7,513 bases of DNA from Bacteroidales bacterium. Lineage in GTDB: Bacteria; Bacteroidota; Bacteroidia; Bacteroidales; UBA7960. The notes under the pieces are model-generated. The model worked only from the letters and a program-made list of their open reading frames with translations. It was not told the origin of the DNA and did no database searches. The stretch lies in assembly GCA_007124575.1 (NCBI GenBank), contig SLEW01000079.1, positions 1 through 7,513 on the forward strand, written 5' to 3'. The translations under genes and the position numbers were made by a program. Positions 1 to 5,470 of this stretch are shown piece after piece (position 1 is the stretch's first letter; each line of letters begins with the position of its first letter).

Positions 1-248
1 ATGCCTCCATACAGGCCAATCATGGTGAGCCGGTGCATCTTTTGGAAGAATCTGCTCCTGGTGATCTGGTTTTTTTTGATGATACAGAGGAGATGATAAA
101 CCATGTGGGCATCCTTCTTGGAGAAGGCCTTGTTATCCATGCACATGGAATAGTGCGTATTGACAAAATTGACCACCACGGAATTTTCAACACAGAAACG
201 GGCAAATATTCTCATCCCCTGCGTTTGATCAAACGCATCCATAAATAG
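1..248 (+). CDS. C40 (NlpC/P60) family peptidase, 3' end only
   Basis: This is the C-terminal part of a cell-wall hydrolase; the gene starts left of the window and the reading frame has complete codons from position 3 to the TAG at 246-248. Seen: the PGDLVFF segment (57-77) that follows the catalytic Cys region in NlpC/P60 domains, then NHVGILLG with the likely catalytic His at 102-104, then IHAHG (His at 138-140) and a tail ending LRLIKRIHK. Family knowledge: NlpC/P60 enzymes are papain-like cysteine peptidases that cut peptide bonds in peptidoglycan stems, usually after export. The catalytic Cys, any signal peptide and any SH3-like domains lie outside the window and cannot be checked. The final His-rich stretch and the basic end match the C-terminus I recall for Bacteroidota C40 peptidases. 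No clear terminator follows it. Confidence 0.85.
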   Translation, partial: ASIQANHGEPVHLLEESAPGDLVFFDDTEEMINHVGILLGEGLVIHAHGIVRIDKIDHHGIFNTETGKYSHPLRLIKRIHK

Positions 249-331
249 CCGTTTACCTATTTTGCAAACCTTTGGCCGGATTTTGAACCTTGCACCCGGG
301 GGTTCTGTTACTTTTGAGAGGGAATTTTTTG

Positions 332-339
332 TACCTTTG
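332..339 (+). promoter_or_regulatory. Probable Bacteroidota promoter -7 element for thrS
   Basis: TACCTTTG fits the TAnnTTTG -7 consensus of the Bacteroidota primary sigma factor. It lies 83 bases before the thrS start, which implies an untranslated leader of about 75 bases. The -33 element is poor: TTTTG at 312-316 is too close (15-base spacer) and TCTG at 304-307 is too far (24 bases). The same ten bases, TACCTTTGCA, recur before the transporter gene at 6837-6846. Confidence 0.5.
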
Positions 340-398
340 CACCTTTCTCAAGCATAATGTATGCAATTGATTAACTGCTGTACGCTTGTTTTGCAGCG

Positions 399-411
399 AC
401 TGTGAAACAGT
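399..411 (+). other. Small inverted repeat in the thrS leader
   Basis: ACTGT (399-403), GAA loop, ACAGT (407-411) forms a 5-bp hairpin ending 11 bases before the thrS start. An upstream CTGT (378-381) could pair with the same ACAG, giving an alternative fold. ThrS in enterobacteria represses its own translation by binding a leader that mimics tRNA-Thr, so a regulatory role is conceivable, but the stem is short and may be chance. Confidence 0.2.
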
Positions 412-422
412 AAACTTATTCG

Positions 423-2366
423 ATGATGATACGCATTACACTACCAGATAAATCTGTTAAGGAATTCCCTGAGGGGATCACCGGGCTTGAAATTGCCAGG
501 AGCATTTCCGAGGGCCTTGCCCGCAATGTATTATCCATTACGGTTAATGGAGAAGTTTGGGATCTTGACAGGCCGATAAATGAAGACGCGGAAATCAAAT
601 TACATACCTGGGACGATAAGGAAGGGCGCGCTACCATGTGGCACTCATCAGCTCACCTTATGGCCGCGGCCATCGAGGAACTGTATCCCGGCACCAAGTT
701 TGGCATTGGCCCGGATGTGGAGAATGGTTTTTATTATGACATAGATCTGGGTGAAGAAAGCATCTCAAGCAATGATTTTGACAAAATTGAGAAGAAGATG
801 CTCGAGATTGCCCGTCGCAAGGAAGAATTTGTACGCACGGAAGTTCCCAAATTTGAAGCCCTGGATTATTACAGGCGGAAAGGCGATGAGTACAAGGTAG
901 ACCTCATCAATGACCTGGAAGATGGCACCATAAGCTTTTACAAGTCGGGTAATTTCACCGACCTGTGCCGTGGTCCGCACCTGCCGGACACCAGCCCCAT
1001 AAAGGCGGTAAAGCTATTAAATACGGCAGGGGCCTATTGGCGCGGTGATGAAAGCCGCAAACAGCTTACCCGTGTATATGGTATTGCCTTTCCAAAACAG
1101 AAGATGCTGAAGGAATACCTGGAGATGCTGGAGGAGGCAAAAAAGCGCGACCATCGCAAAATCGGCAGGGAGCTTGAATTGTTTGCCTTTTCTGCTAAGG
1201 TTGGACAAGGTTTGCCGCTATGGTTGCCCAAAGGGGCAGAGCTGCGTGAAAACCTGGAGAAGTTTCTCAAAAAGGTGCAACGAAAAGCCGGTTACCAGCC
1301 AGTAATATCGCCGCACATCGGGAACAAAAACCTGTACATTACCAGTGGCCATTATGACAAATACGGAGAAGACTCTTTCCGGCCCATTTCCACGCCCTCG
1401 GAGGGTGAGGAGTTTTTCCTGAAGCCCATGAACTGCCCGCACCACTGTGAAATCTTCAAAAACAAGCAGTACTCATATAAGGATCTGCCAGTCAGATTTG
1501 CTGAGTTCGGCACGGTATACCGCTATGAACAAAGCGGCGAGCTGCATGGTCTCACGCGGGTACGCGGCTTCACCCAGGACGATGCTCACATCTTTTGCCG
1601 CCCCGACCAGGTAAAGGAAGAGTTTACCTCGGTCATAGACATTGTTCTGTTGATATTCAAGGCCCTGGAATTTCAGGATTACAGTGTGCAGATCTCCCTG
1701 CGAGACCCGGACAAGATGGAGAAGTACATTGGAAACAATGAGAACTGGGATAAAGCAGAGCAAGCCATTATTGAGGCTACAGAGAAAAAAGGCCTGAAGG
1801 CTGAGATTGTAACTGGTGAAGCAGCCTTTTATGGTCCGAAACTTGACTTCATGGTAAAAGATGCCTTGGGCCGCAGCTGGCAGCTGGGCACCATCCAGGT
1901 AGACTATAACCTTCCCGAGCGTTTCGAACTGGAATATATTGGCAGTGATAACGAGAAACACCGGCCGGTAATGATACACAGGGCACCGTTCGGATCCATG
2001 GAGCGTTTCGTTGCCGTGATGATAGAACACTGTGCCGGAAATTTCCCGCTATGGCTTACTCCTGATCAGGCTATTATATTGCCAATCAGCGAGAAATATG
2101 AAAAATATGCAAAAAAAGTTTTAACTTTGCTGAATAATTACGAAATTCGCACGCTGATTGACGAGCGCAACGAAAAAACGGGAAAGAAAATTCGCGATGC
2201 AGAAACGCGCAAAATCCCATTCATGCTGGTGGTTGGTGAGAAGGAAGAAGCTGAAGGCACCATATCTGTGCGCAAACATGGCGAAGGTGACCTGGGGACA
2301 TTCACCATTGAGGATTTCATAAAACTGGTTGAGCAGGAAATACAACGGCTCATTCCAGAAGCCTAG
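423..2366 (+). CDS. thrS: Threonyl-tRNA synthetase
   Basis: Charges tRNA-Thr with threonine in the cytoplasm and edits mis-attached serine. The 647 residues match the usual full length (about 640). Domains in order: N-terminal TGS domain (about 1-65); editing domain with HSSAH (H74, H78) and the partner pair C182/H186 in LCRGPH; class II catalytic core with motif 2 RFAEFGTVYRYE (358-369, R367) and motif 3 around APFGSMERF (R528); anticodon-binding domain from about 548. The zinc ligands that select threonine are C338 (MNCPHH), H389 (DDAHIF) and H519 (MIHRAPFG). All key residues are present, so the enzyme should be active. ATG 423 is followed at once by a second ATG, and either could be the start. 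No Shine-Dalgarno precedes it, as is typical for Bacteroidota. It leads the conserved thrS-infC-rpmI-rplT cluster; infC begins 39 bases after its TAG, in the same frame. Confidence 0.98.
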   Translation: MMIRITLPDKSVKEFPEGITGLEIARSISEGLARNVLSITVNGEVWDLDRPINEDAEIKLHTWDDKEGRATMWHSSAHLMAAAIEELYPGTKFGIGPDVENGFYYDIDLGEESISSNDFDKIEKKMLEIARRKEEFVRTEVPKFEALDYYRRKGDEYKVDLINDLEDGTISFYKSGNFTDLCRGPHLPDTSPIKAVKLLNTAGAYWRGDESRKQLTRVYGIAFPKQKMLKEYLEMLEEAKKRDHRKIGRELELFAFSAKVGQGLPLWLPKGAELRENLEKFLKKVQRKAGYQPVISPHIGNKNLYITSGHYDKYGEDSFRPISTPSEGEEFFLKPMNCPHHCEIFKNKQYSYKDLPVRFAEFGTVYRYEQSGELHGLTRVRGFTQDDAHIFCRPDQVKEEFTSVIDIVLLIFKALEFQDYSVQISLRDPDKMEKYIGNNENWDKAEQAIIEATEKKGLKAEIVTGEAAFYGPKLDFMVKDALGRSWQLGTIQVDYNLPERFELEYIGSDNEKHRPVMIHRAPFGSMERFVAVMIEHCAGNFPLWLTPDQAIILPISEKYEKYAKKVLTLLNNYEIRTLIDERNEKTGKKIRDAETRKIPFMLVVGEKEEAEGTISVRKHGEGDLGTFTIEDFIKLVEQEIQRLIPEA

Positions 2367-2390
2367 ATAAAGCAATTATTAACAAAAGCA

Positions 2391-2397
2391 AAGGAGG
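2391..2397 (+). promoter_or_regulatory. Perfect Shine-Dalgarno sequence of infC
   Basis: AAGGAGG lies 8 bases before the proposed AUA start at 2406, the ideal spacing for pairing with the 16S rRNA 3' end. It is the only strong Shine-Dalgarno in front of any gene start in this window: the sequences before thrS, rpmI and rplT are A-rich or mixed with no GGAGG. It therefore helps fix the infC start. Confidence 0.8.
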
Positions 2398-2405
2398 AAG
2401 GTAAA

Positions 2406-2975
2406 ATAGCAACACCATTCAAACCCAGAGGCAGAAGAAGATTTGTAAAAAAAGAAGATCCACACCGTATTAATGAGCGCATATCAGCACCCGTTGTGCG
2501 CGTAGTGGGAGAGAATGTGGAGCCTGACATCCACCCCATCAGGGATGCAATAAAAATAGCTGACGACATGGGCCTGGATCTGGTGGAAATAGCCCCTACA
2601 GCTAATCCCCCGGTGTGTAAGATCATGGACTACAAAAAGTTTCTTTACGAACAAAAGAAGAAACAAAAAGAAATTAAAGCCAATGCAGCTAAAGTAGTGG
2701 TTAAGGAGATAAGGCTCGGCCCCAATACCGACGACCATGACTTTAACTTTAAGCTGAACCATGCCATCAAATTCCTTAAGGAGGGTGCCAAACTTAAGGT
2801 GTATGTGTTTTTCAAGGGTCGCTCAATCATTTACAAGGAAAAAGGCGAACTTATCCTGCTGCGCTTTGCACAAGAGATAGAAGAGCATGGCAAGGTAGAG
2901 CAGATGCCCAAGATGGAAGGAAAGCGAATGATCATGTTGGTCGCCCCTAAAAAGACACCTGGAAAAAAAAGCTAA
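2406..2975 (+). CDS. infC: Translation initiation factor IF-3, AUA start
   Basis: IF3 binds the 30S subunit, keeps it apart from 50S, and checks the start codon and initiator tRNA. From ATA 2406 the product is 189 residues: a basic Bacteroidota-type extension (KPRGRRRFVKK, 6-16), the N-domain opening at HRINERI (20-26) and containing KIMDYKKFLYEQKKK (72-86, the IF3 signature region), a lysine-rich linker, and the C-domain (about 95-181) with VFFKGRS and EGKRMIMLVAPKK. The first GTG in frame (2496) would delete RINERI and is too late. No ATG, GTG or TTG occurs in frame between the thrS stop and 2496, so a non-standard start is forced. ATA 2406 sits 8 bases after AAGGAGG. IF3 genes of other bacteria use rare starts such as AUU, through which IF3 represses its own translation; the same logic is inferred here. 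ATA 2367 is a less likely alternative because it precedes the Shine-Dalgarno. Confidence 0.93.
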   Translation: MATPFKPRGRRRFVKKEDPHRINERISAPVVRVVGENVEPDIHPIRDAIKIADDMGLDLVEIAPTANPPVCKIMDYKKFLYEQKKKQKEIKANAAKVVVKEIRLGPNTDDHDFNFKLNHAIKFLKEGAKLKVYVFFKGRSIIYKEKGELILLRFAQEIEEHGKVEQMPKMEGKRMIMLVAPKKTPGKKS

Positions 2976-3012
2976 TGTTCATTACTATATAAACCTGTAA
3001 ATTGAGTAAAGA

Positions 3013-3207
3013 ATGCCTAAGATGAAGACAAAATCCGGTGCTAAAAAGCGGTTTACCGTTACCGCTTCCGGCCGCATTAAGCGGAAACATGCTTATAAAA
3101 GTCACATCCTGACAAAAAAGCATAAGAAAAGAAAAAGAAATCTTACAAAAACAGCGTATGTCCACAAGGCTGATGAGAAAAACATCAAGTCCATGCTGGC
3201 CATGTAA
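3013..3207 (+). CDS. rpmI: 50S ribosomal protein bL35
   Basis: A 64-residue, very basic protein with the family start MPKMKTKSGAKKRF, the middle TASGRIKRKHA and the Lys/Arg block KKHKKRKRNL (36-45), all typical of bL35, which binds 23S rRNA in the large subunit. Length matches the family (about 65). The start is the ATG at 3013; the sequence before it is A-rich without a Shine-Dalgarno. It lies 37 bases after infC and 87 bases before rplT, in the order conserved across bacteria, and is probably cotranscribed with both. Confidence 0.97.
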   Translation: MPKMKTKSGAKKRFTVTASGRIKRKHAYKSHILTKKHKKRKRNLTKTAYVHKADEKNIKSMLAM

Positions 3208-3243
3208 TTCTATAATCATTACAAACCTTTGTTTAAGCCAGAA

Positions 3244-3274
3244 AAGTCTTTCCCTGCGATAGCGGAAAGCGCTT
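3244..3274 (+). other. Hairpin in the rpmI-rplT gap, possible L20 control element
   Basis: CTTTCC (3248-3253) pairs with GGAAAG (3264-3269). Inside it, CT is bulged (3254-3255) and GC/GC closes a GATA loop (3258-3261). Outside it, AAG (3244-3246) can pair with CTT (3272-3274) across a small internal loop. The structure ends 20 bases before the rplT start. No U-run follows, so it is not a terminator. Ribosomal protein L20 represses its own operon in E. coli and B. subtilis by binding mRNA that mimics its 23S site; a similar role here is inference only. Confidence 0.4.
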
Positions 3275-3294
3275 AACAAAAAAAACAAGCAATT

Positions 3295-3639
3295 ATGCCA
3301 AGAGCAGTTAACAAAGTCGCCGCAAGGCGCAGAAGGAAAAAGATCCTGAAGCTCACCAAAGGCTATTTTGGTGCAAGGAAAAATGTATACACGGTAGCGA
3401 AGAACACCTGGGAAAAGGGGTTAACCTACGCTTACCGCGACAGGCGCAATAAGAAAAGGGAATTCAGAAAGCTCTGGATCCAGCGTATTAACGCGGGTGT
3501 CAGACAATACGACATGAACTATTCCCAATTTATAGGTAAACTGAATGCAAAAAATGTCCAGATCAACCGCAAGGTGCTTGCCGATCTGGCCATGAATCAT
3601 CCTGATGCCTTTAAGGCCATTGTAGATTCCGTCAAATAG
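3295..3639 (+). CDS. rplT: 50S ribosomal protein bL20
   Basis: bL20 is needed early in large-subunit assembly and binds 23S rRNA directly. The 114 residues cover the whole family: start MPRAVNKVAARRRRKKILK, a long basic N-terminal helix, then KGYFGARKNVYTVAKN (22-37), YRDRRNKKREFRKLWIQRIN (47-66) and the globular C-domain ending DAFKAIVDSVK. Length is close to the usual 117-120. The ATG at 3295 gives the canonical start and has no Shine-Dalgarno. It is the last gene of the plus-strand cluster; a strong terminator begins 24 bases after its TAG. The pheS-pheT genes that follow in E. coli are absent here. Confidence 0.97.
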   Translation: MPRAVNKVAARRRRKKILKLTKGYFGARKNVYTVAKNTWEKGLTYAYRDRRNKKREFRKLWIQRINAGVRQYDMNYSQFIGKLNAKNVQINRKVLADLAMNHPDAFKAIVDSVK

Positions 3640-3662
3640 TTAATCAATACAATGAACATTGG

Positions 3663-3696
3663 AAAAGGGAGGCCTCAGCGAGGTTCTCCCTTTTTT
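3663..3696 (+). terminator. Intrinsic terminator of the thrS-rplT cluster, probably bidirectional
   Basis: GGGAG (3667-3671) pairs with CTCCC (3686-3690), and CCTC (3673-3676) with GAGG (3680-3683) around an AGC loop. A run of six T (3691-3696) follows, and AAAA (3663-3666) precedes the stem, so the stem can extend as A-U pairs. In the minus direction the same stem is followed by TTTT, giving a weaker terminator for the converging gene. The TAA of that gene (3697-3695) overlaps the T-run. Confidence 0.9.
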
Positions 3697-4768
3697 AGTA
3701 TATTAACTCCTGTATCAGCCTGCCTTCAGCGTCATATATATAAAACCTTTTCCAGACAAGCTTATCAGCACCTTCGTACCATCGCCACGCGGTTTGCCGG
3801 CCAGCCTCATTATAAGCTATTTCATAACGGTATTCAACCCTTCCCCGATGGTCGTAGTTTACGTAACTCACAAGATTACCTGCCTGATCATAGCCCTTTT
3901 CAATAGCCCAGAACATCCGTCCCCGGTTGTCATACACACGTTGCTCTGTGCGTTTGCCCCGGTCATCGTAAGAAAAAACCTTGCGGTGTTCCAGTCTGTA
4001 ACCCTGGCCTCGTGAGAAAAAACGGCGCCAGGCATTATAGCGGCGCTGCTCCGTCATGTTTCCGTCAGCATCCCAACGGGAAGTGCGAACCCATTTTAAT
4101 TCATCATCCTCATCATACCACCGCACAGCAATTCGTCTTCCCTGTTTGTCATAATCGTAAGCATATCGCCATTTTAATTCTCCGTATCGACCATAAACAT
4201 TCTGACCGGTCATGAGCCCTGATTCATGGTAAGCAAACACATAAAGCTTACTTAAAATTCCACGGGGATCGAGCCAGCGCTCTTCGATACGGTTTCCTTT
4301 CTTATCATAAAGATAACGCCTTGTCCATTTATGTCTGCCATTCTTTTCATAAAGCCTCCATTCGGTACGCAGGCCATCGTCATCATAACGATACACATTT
4401 CTCTCCAGCACCCCGCCATGTTTATCAGTCTCCGTCTGCTCCACTACCTGCCCACGGTGGTTGTATGTTGTTACCCTGCGCCTGACCAATTCATTATCAG
4501 AAGTATAAGTAACCTCCTCAGTCAGCAACCGGCGCTCATCATAAGTATATTCGGTACTATCCTTCCTTACAGCACCAGGTCCAAAAATAATGGTGGCCAA
4601 TTTCCTGCCCTTTTCATTATAATAATGATGTGTCTTTTGGGTAAAATTTTCAGGGAAATGGTGCGTGCCGGATGAAATGTCGAGCGTACCCGAGAAAAGC
4701 AACTGGCTGGGAAAAATCAGGATAAGCCATCCTGCATATATTGCGCTTTTTCGAAATACTGCCTTCAT
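3695..4768 (-). CDS. Exported protein with twelve 26-residue YD-like repeats, function unknown
   Basis: The 357 residues start with a signal peptide: basic MKAVFRK, a hydrophobic stretch to about residue 26, no lipobox Cys. Residues 46-357 are tandem repeats of exactly 26 residues: 46-71, 72-97, 98-123, 124-149, 150-175, 176-201, 202-227, 228-262 (9 extra residues), 263-288, 289-314, 315-340, and a last half unit 341-357. Within a unit, position 5 is aromatic (mostly Tyr), 6 mostly Asp/Asn, 9 mostly Gly, 17 often Tyr, 21 often Gly, and the end is often LKWR-like. This resembles the YD repeats of RHS proteins, but the period is longer than their usual 20-21 and there is no RHS core or toxin domain. 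The protein is very rich in Tyr, Arg, Asp and Trp. It should be periplasmic or outside the cell, probably as a beta-rich solenoid; the role is not known. It lies 53 bases after the Nudix gene and may be cotranscribed. Confidence 0.85.
   Translation of the reverse strand: MKAVFRKSAIYAGWLILIFPSQLLFSGTLDISSGTHHFPENFTQKTHHYYNEKGRKLATIIFGPGAVRKDSTEYTYDERRLLTEEVTYTSDNELVRRRVTTYNHRGQVVEQTETDKHGGVLERNVYRYDDDGLRTEWRLYEKNGRHKWTRRYLYDKKGNRIEERWLDPRGILSKLYVFAYHESGLMTGQNVYGRYGELKWRYAYDYDKQGRRIAVRWYDEDDELKWVRTSRWDADGNMTEQRRYNAWRRFFSRGQGYRLEHRKVFSYDDRGKRTEQRVYDNRGRMFWAIEKGYDQAGNLVSYVNYDHRGRVEYRYEIAYNEAGRQTAWRWYEGADKLVWKRFYIYDAEGRLIQELIY
3698..4633 (-). repeat. Tandem 78-bp coding repeat (12 units, 26 residues each)
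   Basis: Eleven full units and one half unit in perfect register code for residues 46-357 of the exported repeat protein. They agree by pattern (aromatic at 5, acidic at 6, Gly at 9) rather than by high identity, which suggests old duplications. Unit 8 carries a 9-residue insert (AWRRFFSRGQGYRL region). Confidence 0.8.
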
Positions 4769-4821
4769 ACCTTATAAGCTGGTTGATTCCTTTAGAACAA
4801 CAACTGCAAAAAAGCTTTAAA

Positions 4822-5460
4822 TCATATCAGCAAACGCACCACTGCCACGAATTCTGCCATAATCATAGCCGTAGCCCCCCATATAGTGTGCTCATTGACC
4901 CGGTAGCAAGGTGTTGCAAGAGACTCCCCTGTGGCCATGGTAATGGGAATTTTTGCAAGATATTGATCATCCCTGAAGACACGCAGCGGAATCTCTATGA
5001 TCTGTTCGACCTCTTTTTTGTCAGGCACAAAAGCAGGTCTTTTATGCATCAGTCCAACAAATGGACTTACCAGGTAGTTGCTTGGCGGTATATAAAGGTC
5101 TGTAAGACGTCCGGCCATTTCCACCTGGGTGCTGTCAATACCTATTTCTTCCTGCGCCTCACGAAGTGCAGTCTTCATCACATTTCCATCGCTTTCTTCA
5201 TATCGCCCTCCCGGGAAAGCAATTTGTCCGCTATGCACCCCATCATATTTCGGACGCCGGATAAAGGCAGTGCAGGCATTTTCATCACTCCCCGGATAAA
5301 CGAGAATGAGCACGCTGCTTTTCACAGGCGTCTTACCCAAGCCCATGTTGCGGATCTCTTCCTTTCTGATATCCGGTGCCATCATAAGCTGCGCTTCCTG
5401 CCCGGGAAGGTTGTCGAAGCCATGTTTTTTGATGTGCCGGACAAATTGAGTGTATTGCAC
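4822..5460 (-). CDS. Nudix hydrolase, CoA pyrophosphatase (NudL/YeaB) type
   Basis: Probably hydrolyses the pyrophosphate bond of coenzyme A or its derivatives in the cytoplasm, using divalent metal. Seen in the 212 residues: HSGQIAFPGG (76-85), the upstream motif of the CoA-pyrophosphatase subfamily (H-x-G-x-hydrophobic-x-FPGG), followed by the Nudix box ending REAQEEIGI (100-108) with metal ligands E101, E104 and E105. The first Glu of the classic box is replaced by Asp (D91) with one extra residue before REAQEE; this agrees with that subfamily rather than MutT. The C-terminal part (SPFVGL and onward) is full length. The start is GTG at 5460-5458: the next candidate, the MM pair at residues 26-27, would remove conserved sequence (LPGQEAQ). 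It starts 10 bases after the photolyase stop, so the two are almost certainly cotranscribed. Substrate is inferred from the motif and untested. Confidence 0.9.
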   Translation of the reverse strand: MQYTQFVRHIKKHGFDNLPGQEAQLMMAPDIRKEEIRNMGLGKTPVKSSVLILVYPGSDENACTAFIRRPKYDGVHSGQIAFPGGRYEESDGNVMKTALREAQEEIGIDSTQVEMAGRLTDLYIPPSNYLVSPFVGLMHKRPAFVPDKKEVEQIIEIPLRVFRDDQYLAKIPITMATGESLATPCYRVNEHTIWGATAMIMAEFVAVVRLLI

Positions 5461-5470
5461 GTGTAACTTA

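Noticed and set aside
1473..2030. Minus-strand open frame of 185 codons
   Set aside because: Entirely antisense to the catalytic core of thrS, with no recognisable motif. It is a shadow of thrS codon use.
2496..2975. IF3 starting at GTG 2496
   Set aside because: It would remove the HRINERI motif and the basic extension needed for a complete N-domain, and no Shine-Dalgarno precedes it.
3224..3231. AACCTTTG as a promoter for rplT
   Set aside because: It has one mismatch to TAnnTTTG and no -33 element; a similar chance match occurs at 267-274.
3695..4768. RHS-type polymorphic toxin
   Set aside because: No RHS core motif, no variable C-terminal toxin domain, no immunity gene beside it; the protein simply ends in a half repeat.
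4771..4778. CTTATAAG palindrome just before the exported repeat protein gene
   Set aside because: Only 8 bases, AT-rich and expected by chance; no partner site.
4741..5466. Plus-strand open frame of 241 codons, longer than the gene opposite it
   Set aside because: It lies antisense to the Nudix gene, whose minus-strand product has clear HSGQIAFPGG and REAQEEIGI motifs. The plus-strand translation is rich in Cys, His and Phe and shows no recognisable domain.
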